Assembly (NCBI GenBank): GCA_003952965.2
Contig: CM025854.1
Location: forward strand, 10,480,953-10,544,952
Direction: 5' to 3'
Length of the DNA stretch: 64,000 nucleotides
Source of the DNA: Morella rubra
Lineage: Eukaryota > Streptophyta > Magnoliopsida > Fagales > Myricaceae
This document shows positions 35,122-46,900 of the stretch, one piece after another (the stretch's first letter is position 1; every line of letters begins with the position of its first letter). The notes beneath the pieces were generated by a model. It made no database searches. It was not told the origin of the DNA and saw only the letters and a list, made by a program, of their open reading frames with translations. Both the position numbers and the translations under genes were made by a program.

Positions 35122-35321
35122 GGGTGTGTTTGATACCCATAATTTTACCCTCCTAAAATTTTAACACAATAAAAAATTATCCATATAATCTCTCTCTCCC
35201 CATCACATCATTACTTTTCACTAAAAAATATAAAAAATTACATCTCTTTTTTTACTTTTTCACTAAACTCAATACCTTAAAATTTTAACAATCCTCAAAA
35301 TTTTAACACTCAAACACACCC
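35122..35321. mobile_element. Tourist-like MITE (PIF/Harbinger) with TTA duplication
   Basis: gggtgtgtttga at the left and its reverse complement tcaaacacaccc at the right enclose 200 bp of AT-rich non-coding DNA, and TTA flanks both ends (35119-35121 and 35322-35324). The TTA duplication and short GGG-start inverted repeat are typical of Tourist-type elements. Confidence 0.75.
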
Positions 35322-36195
35322 TTAGTCATCGAGGGCACATAATTTTAACAAGTCTGTCCCCCTACTCTACGAACAACCATTAATCCACCCAATTCTTTTG
35401 ACTTGCTTTTCACATAATGACACCAGAACTCTGCTAGCAACGTGTTTATTTTCTACTCTGCCCATCTATTTGAGGATGGTGAGCAGTATCAAATTTCATA
35501 TTCGAGCCCAACAACTTGAATGATATGGTCCAAAATCTCACTCACAATCTCTTCAGGTAACCTAAAGCACTGCACAAGAAATTTGAAAAATAATTTAGCA
35601 GCGATGTCGGCTAAATATAATATTCATCCTTGAGGTTTGCACCAAAATCAAATAAATCCCTAAACTTTAATAGAGGAGAAGGCTGTTGTGCATACCTTCA
35701 CGATATATGATTTTGACATAGTTCACAAAAAATGGTACTAACTAGAAGGTGAAATCTGTATAACCAAGTGTGTCCTCTTCCATTGAAAAATTTGTAAAAT
35801 TAGAGATTATTGATCTATCAGTCAATATATGACCATTTACAAAGCTGGTTATTATGTGATATATACACATTTGGGATATGCTATATATGAAACGCCACTT
35901 AGTTTCCTGCATTATTGTCAAGGATTTTCAACTACCACTCATGGCATTATTATCAATTCAAGCTAATCCTAAAAGTTCTATATCCCAGACCACCTTCCTG
36001 TCCCTTCACCACATTTTACACGGGAAGTCCAACTGATCTCCTTAGTTTCTTCTTCTTTTGACAATGCATCTAGAAAGCATACTAAACACGAACTAAACAA
36101 AATACATATAGGATAAAATGAATCTAATTAGTTTTCTAAAATTTAATGAAAAATATACTTTACACTCTAGGGTCCTAACATTTTTTTATCTTAAT

Positions 36196-36382
36196 CTATT
36201 ATTTTTGTCACATTAAATCCACTAACTATTGATTTTTGTTATTTTGCACCCTTCTTTAAAATTTTTAGAAAGTAATTTTTTGGGTGTGTGAAATGAAAAT
36301 TTTATCCGATAATTTTTTTTAAAAAGTTATTTTTGTGAGGGTAAAATCAATAGTTAGTGATTCAATGTGACAAAAATAATAG
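36196..36382. repeat. Foldback (inverted repeat) element
   Basis: Two 40-bp arms, 36196-36236 (ctattatttttgtcacatt...) and 36343-36382 (its near reverse complement), flank about 105 bp. Weaker inverted similarity extends outward to about 36160 and 36440. It is non-coding and MITE-like; no clear duplication was found. Confidence 0.6.
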
Positions 36383-36585
36383 TTTGAGGCATAAAGTGTC
36401 AAGACTCTCATAGTTTGAGGATGCAAAATGTATTTATCTCTACAACTTATCAAACAGTTATACTTTTATACTGTTAGCATTGATAAGGAATAGTCGATTT
36501 TTGATAAATCAAATTGGCTTTGATATCAAAATGTACCTACAGTTTTCTGCAATGACACCAAGTAAAAACTATTGAAAATTTAAAG

Positions 36586-36593
36586 TGTGGAAG
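36586..36593. repeat. hAT-1 target-site duplication, left
   Basis: tgtggaag, identical to 39206-39213; 8 bp is the hAT length. Confidence 0.95.
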
Positions 36594-39205
36594 CAGGGGC
36601 GGAACCAAGCCATGGCGAACCATGGCGGCCGCCATGGTTGGCTCGCCCAAAATAAATTTTTACATATGTGTTTTTTTTTTTAAATAGGTTGGCCTGGGCC
36701 CGCCATGGTTCAGTTTATGATTATCTTGTCTTGTGAAATTAATTTGTATGAATGTATGAAATATATTGAGATTTGAGAATTTGAGATTGAAATTTGTAAT
36801 TATCTTGAATTATGTTTTGATCCCAAATTAGGGCACGTTAGGCAGAATTAATTATATATAAAATAGAGTTATTGCATTTTAATTTTTCACCGGCATCTTT
36901 CTTTTTGTCAATGTCTAGAACAGCAATTGCATTTTAGCTATATATCTTAGACAATTAATAATTTGGGAGAAATTATTTGATTATTAGGTAAGAACTGATT
37001 CATTGCGTTTTGTTTTTTTTTTTTTGTTTCCATGTTAAGGTAACCTTTCCATTATTTGTTTTGAGTTTCTATTTCCATTTTTTTAAGGCCAATTTTATAA
37101 TATCATTGATAGAAAGGTTAATTACAAAAGATTCCATCACAAACAACCTAACATATGCCACAAATCAATAAAATTGTTTAATTTATATGAATTTGTTTTT
37201 GTTTTGATAATGGAAAGGTTTTTCACAAAAAAGCCACGAAGCATGGAGTCATCTAATACTCCTAATGTGGCTACTAGTTCTGAAATGGATACTAGTTTGA
37301 AAAGACCTCTTATTGAGTTTAGTCCAGATGATATTGTTGCTGACCCAGGGTTACGTAAACCATTAAGAATATGATGCTTGGGATTATTGTTAGTTCGTAG
37401 GAAGAATTTGATCAAAGGTCCTTGTCAACCCATGTAGCCATAATTTTCCAGGAAGAAATATGGAGTGATATGAGGGGTTTTAGGGCACATGGTTCAAAGA
37501 TTATTGTGGTTGGAATATAGTGTATCACAGGATGCCGCATATTGCTTATGGTGTTATTTGTTTAGGCGATCTAGAGGGGCAAGATCCGGGGAGATGTGTT
37601 TACTTCTGTGGATTTAACACTTGGAAAAATGCAGTGAAGGTTTTTGGTGAGCATGTTGGTACACATGATAGTGCTCACAATGAAGTTAGAATGCAATGTG
37701 AAGCATTCTAAAATCAGCGACAAAGTGTGTCGCACATGTTATCCACACAGGGCATGATATAGAGAATGCTTATCGCATTCGTTTAACAGCAGTTTTAGAA
37801 TGCATTCGTTTTTTTTTGATGCAAAGATTGGCTTTTCGTGGTCATGACGAGTCCGAGGTTCATTGAGGAAGGCAATTTTCTTGAGCTCTTTGAAATGGTA
37901 TATCTTATGATGAAAAGGTTCTAAGACAATTCATCTTAATGCTCCTAAAAATAACAAATGACTTCTCCAAAAACTCAGAAAGAATTGGTGAATGCTTGTG
38001 CAGCGGAGACCACAATGCCATTATTAAAGATATTGGTGACAGTTTTTTTTCTCTTATGGTTGATGAGTCTCGAGATAATTCAGTGAAGGAGCAAATGACA
38101 GTGGTTTTGAGATATGTGAACAAACATAAACAGGTGATTGAAATGTTTCTTAGTGTGGAACATGTTCCTGATACTTGCTCTCAATCTTTGAAAAATGCTA
38201 TAGACAAATTGTTTGCAAGACATGGGTTATCAATATCCAGATTGAGAGGTCAAGGGTATGATGGGGCATCAAACATGCGAGGCGAGTTCAATGGGTTGAA
38301 GTCGCTCATTTTGAGGGATAATCCTTCTGCTACCTATACCATTGTTTTGCTCACCAACTTCAATGGCAGTTATGGCTATTGCAAAGAATAACTTTCAAAT
38401 TGGCAATTTTTTTTAATTACACTTCTTTATTGTGACTATGGTCGGAGCTTCTTGTAAAAGGAAAGAGAATCTTCGGCAAAGTCAACATAAAAGATAATGG
38501 AGAGGTTGGAAAATGGAGAGATTTCTAGTGGAAGGGGCAAAAATCAAGAAACCAGTCTTGTACGCCAGGTGATACTCGTTGATCCAAGGGACTCATTCTC
38601 AACATTTGATCTTGATAGGTTATGTTGTCTTGCTGAGTTTTATCCAGAAGATTTCTCAAAACTAAGAAGTTGTTTCTTGAGATTAGCTTGACACCTATAT
38701 TAGAGATGTTAGATTGCATGATGCTTTTTCTGGGCTTCAAGATATTGGAGATCTTGCTGTGAAGATGGTTGAGACCACAAAGAATATTTTGTATCCACTA
38801 GTTTATCAGCTTATTGAGTTGGCATTGGTCTTACCAGTTGCGACTGCAACTGTTGAGAGAGTGTTCTCTGCGATGAAGATTATCAAGACTGGTTTGCGTA
38901 ATAGAATAGGAGATGACTAGATGAATGATTGCATGATAGTGTACATCGAGAGGAAATTTTTGAAACTATAGAGAACGAAGTCATTTTGCAACATTTTCAG
39001 AAGATGTAGAAACGCAGGATCCAATTGTCCCTCTCAGTCATAGTACATAGTACGATATGTGTATTTCAATATTTTTAATATTGTTAGTCTTTAATTTTTG
39101 ATATTGTAATTCTAAGACAATTTTTAGCATTACGTAAAAAAAAAATTCATTCATTTCGCTTTAAAAATTCGCCATGGTTGGCTTTTAATCCTGGTTCCGC
39201 CCCTG
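36594..39205 (+). mobile_element. hAT DNA transposon (TTF/ZMYM-type transposase), copy 1
   Basis: A 2612-bp element with terminal inverted repeats caggggcggaacca and a perfect 8-bp duplication. Right of the 5' end sits a perfect 20-bp palindrome (36619-36638). The body carries remnants of a transposase of the plant TTF-type zinc-finger/DUF4371 group with a hAT C-terminal dimerisation domain. The transposase is broken and shorter than in copy 2, so the copy is non-autonomous but could respond to a transposase supplied by another element, because both ends are intact. Confidence 0.95.
37198..38978 (+). pseudogene. hAT transposase remnant (TTF zinc finger, DUF4371, hAT dimerisation)
   Basis: The transposase would cut and rejoin the element ends. 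Pieces in order: MERFFTKKPRSMESSNTP with IEFSPDDIVADPGLRKPL near 37204-37370; a zinc-finger-region piece with CLGDLEGQDPG and NTWKNAVKVFGEHVG near 37550-37690; the DUF4371 core with SLMVDESRDNSVKEQMTVVL and HGLSISRLRGQGYDGASNM near 38040-38330; and the dimerisation domain LALVLPVATATVERVFSAMK near 38816-38920. In-frame stops and frameshifts separate the pieces, and parts between them are missing. Relatives are usually about 700-800 residues. Confidence 0.85.
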
Positions 39206-39213
39206 TGTGGAAG
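39206..39213. repeat. hAT-1 target-site duplication, right
   Basis: tgtggaag, identical to 36586-36593. Confidence 0.95.
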
Positions 39214-39556
39214 CCGTTCTACTTCCAAATCTAGTGCTCCTTGGAGATAAGAGTGAATATATATCAAGGGATATAATATTTATTGAAAACAAGGGAAAAA
39301 ATGTTGCTGCACGGAAGGATTAGAATAAGGAACATGAAACCAATTTGAATATAAATTGCAAAACAAAATAAAAATAAGAAAAGAAGGATCAATTGCATAC
39401 AACTATTGACTCACAGATGAGCACATAAATATTGGAGTTTTTAGTAGCAAGAGTCCAGAGAAAAAGGTGGGGAAATAATTGCCCCCCAAAAGAGCAGAAG
39501 GGGAAAACGTCAAGTCAGAAATCAAAATTTGGTAACAAGCAACAAAGAGTTTTCAC

Positions 39557-39627
39557 GCCGTCTGTGGGGATCGAACCCACGACCACGTGGTTAAAAGCCA
39601 CGCGCTCTACCACTGAGCTAAGACGGC
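39557..39627 (-). tRNA. trnK-UUU: tRNA-Lys (anticodon UUU)
   Basis: On the minus strand 71 bases fold into a full cloverleaf. The acceptor stem GCCGTCT pairs with AGACGGC, the D arm is GCTC...GAGC, and the anticodon stem CGTGG/CCACG carries the loop CTTTTAA (anticodon TTT). The variable loop is TGGTC and the T arm is GTGGG TTCGATC CCCAC. Internal pol III A box (TAGCTCAGTGG) and B box (GGTTCGATCCC) are intact, there is no intron and the CCA is not encoded, all as expected for a plant nuclear tRNA gene. It lies alone between hAT-1 and a LINE scrap. Confidence 0.95.
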
Positions 39628-39864
39628 TTGTTGTCCACCTGCGACTGTTAACTAAAAACATCCATCACGCACATTAGTTTTATTTCATTCCTTCCTGTAA
39701 TTTTTTTTATTTTTTTATTTAGGGCTAATAACTACCCAACTTTTATTCATAACAAGCTGAAAAAGAACTAAAGTAGTTGGAGGAGCATCTATTCTCCAAT
39801 CTACCCGTCTAGGGAAAGAATTAATTGCTGAAGAAACAATTGAGGAATCTCCCTCAATAATAAT

Positions 39865-40095
39865 ATTCTGAAACCCCCTACGCTATGCTTCCATAGCTCA
39901 CAGCTTTGCTGCCTGCACTTCCACTTCCACCGGAGACATCTGATTAAGTTTTACTGCTGCGACCCCTTTGAACTCTCCATTACAATCTCTGAAAACTGCC
40001 GCTGCCACTACAAGGAGTCTCGAACTTGCGGCATCAACATTAATTTTGATATAGTTAGGAGGAGGTTGGCGCCAGACCTGATTAGGTAGTTCTTT
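39865..40095 (-). mobile_element. LINE-derived RNase H (RVT_3) fragment
   Basis: Minus-strand reading gives VWRQPPPNYIKINVDAA followed by VVAAAVFRDCNGEFKGVAAV and VEVEVQAAKL, the RNase H-like domain of plant LINE polyproteins with the catalytic NVDA motif kept. Stops follow (after QAAKL). This is a 3' scrap of a LINE unrelated in position to the L1 copies above. Confidence 0.7.
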
Positions 40096-40326
40096 GTTCT
40101 CGCATTTTCACGCTTCCTAGTGCTGTCTATTAACCCGCCTTACTTGCGGGTTTGGTTATTGTGCTGATGGGTCTGATGGACGGCCAGGAGCTAAACTTCA
40201 CGATCCAAAGGCTGTTAACATGCCACCTCAATTAAGAAGACTTGACGCACGCCCAACCCATATTACACACGACTCGACCTGTTTGCCACATGACCCAGAT
40301 TACACTTCAAAGAAAACTGAACTGTT

Positions 40327-41613
40327 TGTAAGAAATATGCCCTAAAAATCATTATTCTAAATAATTTTTATTTAGATGCCACGTGTTATATTTATTATAT
40401 TAGATAATATGTTGTAACATAAGATGTTACACTGTTATTATTAAGTGACATTGTAGAAAATTTTGCCAATGATTAATGAATCAAAGGTGGGGAGTATGAT
40501 TTTTCAGTTCCTTGTACACTTGATGTTTTGTTTTAGACCAAGGTACATATTTATGTACGATAGGTCTACACTCGTTGTGCCTCTATTAAATAGGATGATG
40601 TACTAAGTCATTGAGGTAGTGACCTTAAGCAAACGAGTGAGTGTAATGTAAGAGTACATGCACTGAATGAGATCAAATATGGATACCTTCTGGAAGTGAT
40701 CATTGATGTTGAGAAGGTATTCAACACAATTTGTTTATGTTATCCTTAGACCTGAGAGGTTTGTACAGTTTGTTTGTTGTATTACTTGTACTTTGACCGA
40801 GTCATTTGGTGATGATCTGTCTAGATCAATATTCCAGACAACGTCGGGTCTTGTGCGTGAAGATGAGTTTGTATAAATGCTCAATAAGATATCCATCAGT
40901 CTCTTTGTGAGATTGTATATTCAAGTATATCTGTATAGGGTTAGACTCGAGAAAAAGAAATCTCTGGCCAGAGGAATTTTGTGAAAATATTTTTCGAAAT
41001 TAATATATTATATATATTATTTTGTGAAATTGTTTTGGAAATTGAGAGTCCAACGAGTTACAGATTATAAAATTAAGAATTATATGAGCTAGAGACTCTA
41101 TCAATGATAATATTCCGATCCTATTAGCTCATATAAAATATAGTGTGGTGGAAGGATAAATAAACGAAAAAATTGTTAGCAAAAGGGATTTCACAAAATC
41201 AATCTCAAATTCTCAGAGGTGAATTGTAATATGTTGATGGACATGATTACAATTAGTAGAAGCCTAAAATTCAAAATTAAAGAATTTAAGGAGTTAATGA
41301 AAAGAGTTTTCCATGTAATCCTACGGCCGAATCTGAGATCCTTATCGATCCACGCCTATCACAGCTAGGGTTTTCATATATAAGGATAGCTATGAGATAG
41401 TTTAACCTAATTGACTAATTTTAGTTTGAGAGTTGGCCATCAGGACTCAGAAACCCTAAGATAGTTGTGGCGTGGAGAGGAAGGAGGCAGAACTTTTGGG
41501 CTGCTATTGTGGAATCTCGGATTGTGAGATCGACAAGAACTTGAAGATTATCGAAGAATTCTCGAGATCTAAAAGAGAATTGGTAAGTTAATTTTCTGCA
41601 GTCGTAACTTTCA
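40327..41613 (+). mobile_element. Solo LTR (Copia-like fossil)
   Basis: It starts TGTAAGAAATATGCCCTA, the common start of a plant Ty1/Copia LTR family, and ends CA. ctgtt and ctgtc flank it (40322-40326 and 41614-41618). The uninterrupted target is visible in the opposite inverted-repeat arm near 42520, which supports the borders. No internal region is present, so it is a solo LTR of about 1.29 kb. The near-identical duplication suggests modest age. Confidence 0.7.
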
Positions 41614-42380
41614 CTGTCTTCTTCTTCGCACAGCTCCCAGCAGTCGCCCAGCTCTGTCCCAGCCCCTCGTCGCGCCGATCTCTGTCCCATAGAAAAAGGA
41701 GGAACTGAATATTTAAGATCCTTTTAGCCTTCATTTCTTCATTGTCTCCAGCCAATATCTGGAATGAAGAGTCTAGTCTTTGAGTTTCAAGTTTGGTCTC
41801 AGTGAGTGATCTCTTAGGAGCCAAAACTTCATCTCGAAGCATTCATTTTTTCTTTAATTGGACCTTAAGATTGGAAATGTCTTCTGCTACATGTAGCCTC
41901 TTGAATTCAGAAGATATTAGCTGTAACTCAAGTCCTCTGACGATGCTTTTGAGCCTACTTTCATTAGATTTAGCTTCTTCCAACAATCTTAGAGTCCTTC
42001 CGTGATCAGCCACTAGAATTTCTTGGTTTTGCTTGCAGGCCACGAGGTCACTTGTAAGCCCTGACACCTTTGTTTCAAATTCCATTCAGAGAATATCAAG
42101 CTTTTTCTCATGTGTCTTAACTTTTCCTCGGACTTCCTGAAGTGCAGCTTCAAGAATAGAATTTTTAGCCCGCAGACTCCGCACCTCATGTACAGCTTTT
42201 GAAGCTGTGATCTTCTTTTCTGCGAATATCAGTTTAGTTAGGTGCGCATCCTGTCTTTGAAGTTCCTCAACTTCAACTTTTTTCTCCTCGTACATTTGAT
42301 TCAATAGGCTCTCATTGAGAACGATTGTCTGTTTATGTTTTTTGTTTTCCCGAATTAATGCATCAAATTATGAAGTTACT
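41588..42380 (-). pseudogene. Coiled-coil protein fragment, broken
   Basis: One minus-strand frame runs about 240 codons from about 42304 to 41588, with in-frame stops near 42086 and 41843; further same-frame text lies upstream to about 42380 with another stop. It is rich in Glu, Lys, Leu, Gln and Arg with heptad-like spacing: [56 protein letters not shown] and LKSIVRGLELQLISSEFK. This is a long coiled coil of unknown identity. It lies between long inverted repeats, which fits a captured host gene fragment, or the element's own unidentified protein. Confidence 0.55.
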
Positions 42381-42762
42381 ATCTTTTCTTTTCTGGCAAA
42401 ATCAGCGACGGAATTGGGCTGTGAGCGATGGAACTAGGCTGGGACGGAGTTGGGAGGCTGCCCGCGATGGCTATGTGAAGAGAGAGCTAGGCGGTGGCTA
42501 GGAGCTATGCGAAGAAGAAGACAGAGTTCGGTTTTCTTTGAAGTGTAATCTGGGTCATGTGGCAAACGGGTCGGGTTGTGTGTAATATAGGTCGGGTGTC
42601 GGTCAATTCTTTTAAATTGAGGTGGCATGTTAACAGCCTTTGGATCATGAAGCTTAGATCCTGGCCGTCCATCAATACCCATCAGCACATTAAGCCTCAG
42701 TACAAAAACCGAACCCCTTGCTCAACCAAAGTATGAGGGTCCTTGAAGGGTTCTCCATGAGT

Positions 42763-43152
42763 CACTACAAGAAATTTGCCCTGTAGCGCCAAGACGAAAC
42801 GCCGCTGCAAGCTCCGAAAGGCGTCGTTATAGCAAAGAGGCAACAACAAAAAATCGTCGAACGTCCGTTGCTTATACTGCGTCACTATAGATGTTCGGCA
42901 ACAGTTTCTTTTTCACCGCTAAAGGGAAACATTTTGTGACTTGGATGTTGTCGCTCTAAGGCTTCCCCGATGGTCGCTGTAAGGGTCATCCAGCTTTCAT
43001 GGCCGTCGCCAAAAATCTATTTCGGCTACGAAATTCAAGCGTCGAAACACCCATTCACCAACGATCTATGTCTGCCGCTGATTTGAGGCTTTTATCACTA
43101 CAGAACTGGTCTCTAACCGGTAGCTCGTAACCAATGCACTCGTTGAGGATGT
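42763..43152 (+). mobile_element. CACTA (En/Spm) transposon end, cut by the gap
   Basis: CACTACAAGAAATTTGCC at 42763 is the canonical CACTA terminus. Subterminal repeats follow on both strands (gcgtcgttatagc, gcgtcactatag, gtcgctctaagg, gtcgctgtaaggg), as expected of transposase-binding arrays. The rest of the element, and its other end, would lie beyond the assembly gap. No coding part is visible. Confidence 0.8.
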
Positions 43153-43253
43153 NNNNNNNNNNNNNNNNNNNNNNNNNNNNNNNNNNNNNNNNNNNNNNNN
43201 NNNNNNNNNNNNNNNNNNNNNNNNNNNNNNNNNNNNNNNNNNNNNNNNNNNNN
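43153..43253. other. Assembly gap (run of N, about 100)
   Basis: A run of N of the size commonly used for scaffold gaps of unknown length. The sequence right of it starts inside hAT-2, at the point mirrored by about 63760. Confidence 1.
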
Positions 43254-43326
43254 GTCGTTTCACCCTCTGCTTCAAAAAAAAAATTTACAACAGGGTGAAT
43301 TTTTTAAAAAACTCCTCCTTTCTTCA

Positions 43327-43330
43327 AGAG

Positions 43331-43367
<37 letters not shown>
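43327..43367. repeat. (CT)n microsatellite in hAT-2
   Basis: About twenty CT units; mirrored as (GA)n at about 63646-63680 with a slightly different length. Confidence 0.9.
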
Positions 43368-43369
<2 letters not shown>

Positions 43370-43964
43370 GAATCACATAATCAATCAGCCGGTGGCTCTT
43401 GGCTCTCTCTCTTTCACAGAATCACAGCTTCACAGGTAAACAATTTTAATTTTTATGCACTGCAAATATTTCGAAATTAGAAATTTTGACATTTTATGAA
43501 ATTGTAGATTTTTTGGACTGTCATTTTTAATTAATTTGATTGTAATGTCAACTGAATGCAATGTAATTAAATTGGATTTGATTGTAATGCCATTGTGATT
43601 TTGTGAATATGTGAATATAGCTGAGAATTGAGATGTACCCGAACTTGATTGAGTTTGTGCACTATCCTTTTCAATGTAATTAGATTGGATTTGGATTGGA
43701 TTTTTGAGTTGTGATCCATTGTGAATATCTGAATATTTGAATTTAATATTTTTGAATCAAAATGTTTTATGTTTCGGTTTGGTACTATAGTTCTGTTTAT
43801 GTTTCGGTTGTACTTTTACATTTATTCTTTGGGTTCCTCTTTTAGAGCATCACATGTGCCAAACACCACCCTTTATCACTTTATGTGTGTGTTTTTGTTT
43901 CTTGAGTAGTGTTTGAAATATTGATTTTTATCTCTAAGAGCATACGTACAAAAATATTTACGTA

Positions 43965-46900
43965 AACCCATTGAAGAATATGATGTTAGGATTAAGGATC
44001 AAGTTCGTAAGGAGTACTTGATCAAAGATCATTTTCAACCGCGTAGCCATAATTTTCCCAAGAAGCAATATGGGTAATAAATGAAGGGTTTTAGGGAGGT
44101 TTGGTTTAAAGATTTTGATTGGTCGGAATATAGTGTATTAAAGGATGAGGCGTATTACTTGTGGTGTTATCTGTTTAAGTGACCTAGAGGAGGGAAGTCC
44201 GGGGGAGATAAGTTTACATCTACGGGATTTAGCAATTGAAAAAAGGCAGTGAAGGTTTTTGGTGAACATGTTGGTGCACATGATAGTGCTCATAATGAAG
44301 CTAGAAGACAATGTGCAGCATTCCAAAATCAGCAACAATGTGTGTCGCACATGTTATCCGCACACGGGCACGATCAAGAAATGCTTATCGCATTTGTTTA
44401 ACAGTGGTTTTAGATGTCATTTGTTATCTTTTGGGGCAAGGATTAGCTTTTTGTGGTCATGACGAGTCCGAGAGTTCAATAAGGAAGGGCAATTTTCTTG
44501 AGCTTTTGAACGTGTTTTGCCAACATGATGAAAAGGTTGCTAAGACACTTAACACTTAACACTTAACACTAATGCTCTTGGAAACAACCAAATGACTTCT
44601 CCAAAAGTGCAGAAGGAAATGTGAGTGCTTGTGCAGCTAAGACCACACTTGCCATCATTAAAGAAATTGGGGATGTATTTTATTCTCTTATGGTTGATGA
44701 GTCTCGAGATAATTCAGTGAAGGAGCAAATGACAATGGTTTTGAGATATGTAAACATATGTGAACAGGTGATTGAAAGTTTTCTTGGTGTGGAACATGTT
44801 CCTGATACTTGCTCTGAATCTTTGAAAAAAGCTATAGACAAATTGTTTGCAAGACATGGGTTGTCAATATCAAAATTGAAAGGTCAAGGGTATGATGGGC
44901 ATCCAACATGCGAGGCGAGTTCAATGGGTTGAAGTCGCTCGTTTTGAGGGACAATCTTTCTGCTACTTATATCTATTGTTTTGCTCACCAACTTCAATTG
45001 GCTATTGTGGTATTGCAAAGAATAACTCGCAAGTTGGTGATTTTTTTAATTATACTTCCATGATTGTGAACATAGTCGGAGCTTCATGTAAAAGGAAAGA
45101 TGCTCTTCGGCAAAGTTGTCATGAGAAGATAGTGGAGCAATTGGACAAGGGAGAGATTTCTAGTGGAAGGGGCAAAAATCAAGAAACCAGTCTCGCACGA
45201 TTAGGTGATTACTATATTTCATTACAATACTAATAGACCGTTTAGTTTTTTTTTCTTTGTTTATAGTTTTATAATTTTTCTATAATATTGTAGGTGACTT
45301 TCGTTAGGGTTCATACCACCTTACAATAATCTGTCTCTTTACTATGTGTCATCAGTATTGGAAGTGCTTGAACACATAAAAGATGATGTTTGATGGATAA
45401 AATGGAAAGTTTTGAGTTTGTATTCATTATGCATTTGTTGAGGAATATAATGGGAATTACAAACGAATTTGTGAGTCCAAGGATTAAGTCAACCCAAGGG
45501 GGGGGTGAATTGGGTTTCCAAACTTTTTTGCTTTTAACCCCCAAAACCGTGTTTGCAAAGTAAAGGATAATTTAGCACAAGTATATTAAAGCAATAAGTA
45601 AATAAGTGCTAAATATAAAGAGTAGGGATAGAGAAGCAAACACGTGATTTTTAGGTGGTTCGGCAAACCCGCCTACATCCACCCCTCAAGCTCCTTTACC
45701 GAGCCTTGAGGTTTTCCCACTATCTTCAAATAGCATACACACTAGCTTCCGGGTGCTAGAGAACCGTACAAGTGTTTTCCCGGGCTTAACACTCAAACCC
45801 ACCCAAGTGGTTTTTCGGGCTCACCACTCACAACCTAACAAGCTTGAGATATACCCTCTCTAAGCTTCTTCTTTAGTGAACAATCTCACTAAAGGAATCA
45901 CCTCTTTTGGATATAAAGATTGAAGAATAAACTCTCTCAAAGAGTAGATATGAAATTGGAAAGCTCTATCTCTTGATTCACACAAAGACAAGGATATGAA
46001 AGTGTGTTTTATGTGAATGATATAAGAAATATAGAATATGAAGGTTTGTTTTCTCAAGTGATATAAATGATATGTGGTCATTGTGTGTATATTTTTGGAC
46101 GTTATGAAGGTGTATTTATAGGCCACATATGAAAACTAGCCGTTTATAGCTGTTGGGAGTCATCTATTAAAACGAGTCGGTCGATCGCTACATGAACCGG
46201 TCGACCGCTTCAAGTTACCGTTACCCAACGATCATATTGTCAGAAGCTCAACGGATCTATTTTAAAAACAACTGGTCGATCGCTATACCAAGCGGTCGAA
46301 GACCGGTCGACCGCTTCACCAGCCGGTCGACCTCCTCAACTTAAGCACATGATCTAGTTCAATTAAAACCACATTTTTTACCATTTTGAAACACCCAATT
46401 TTAAAGACTTACTTCCCATAAGTATAAGAAAGGTTTGAGAGTTTGATTGGGGTGTTTTGAAATCTTTAAAAACATTTTAATCTTTCAAACAAAAGGTAAA
46501 ACGGTTTATACACTTTTTGAAAGATATGCAAGTGTGATTCATAATCCTTGTCAAAAGTAAAACAAGAGTTACAAGGTTTATACCCTAAGGTCTTGAAACT
46601 TCACTTTTGAGCTCCTTGCATCTTCGTGATCTTCTTTCTCCAAGTCTTTGGCTCTTTCATCAAAAAGTCTTTGTCTTTGAAGATGTCCATTTTGTAAACT
46701 TAATCTATTTATTGAAATCATCAAAATCTCGATTGTGCACAAAAGCCAACAGAATTGTCATAGGCCTTACAACGAAAAGATCAAGACATTGTTAATGCTA
46801 TGGGTTTGGTTGGAGTTGTGAAGGAATAGTTGCAAGAATTGAGAGAGAGAGAATGAGATGCATTTTTGGAAGAAGTCAAAACTTTTTGTGTGGATAACTC

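Larger units (their letters stand above)
40148..42716. mobile_element. Long-terminal-inverted-repeat element carrying a coiled-coil frame (Mutator/Pack-MULE-like or foldback)
   Basis: The left arm (40148-40326, continuing at 41614-41665 after an inserted LTR) is the inverted match of about 42470-42716. Shared stretches include tgtgctgatggg, gatggacggccagga, ccaaaggctgttaacatgcc and acatgacccagattacactt. The ends look alike as gggttyggtt. Between the arms lies a minus-strand coiled-coil reading frame. Long TIRs around gene-like DNA suggest a Mutator-like carrier, but I found no 9-bp duplication, so another foldback type is possible. Confidence 0.6.

Noticed and set aside
36600-36650. A CpG-type promoter or NotI-rich regulatory island
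   Set aside because: The GC-rich palindrome is the subterminal part of the hAT element, as shown by the terminal repeats and 8-bp duplication.
39432-39677. Protein-coding frame over the tRNA (VGIEPTTTWLKATRSTTELRR)
   Set aside because: This peptide is the well-known false translation of a tRNA gene; the DNA folds as tRNA-Lys.
40327-41613. A complete LTR retrotransposon in the long-TIR element
   Set aside because: Only one LTR with a near-identical flanking duplication is present and the opposite inverted arm shows the empty site; there is no internal region.
43327-43480. A small gene beginning with a Leu-Ser-Leu-Ser stretch
   Set aside because: The peptide is a translation of the CT microsatellite in hAT-2.
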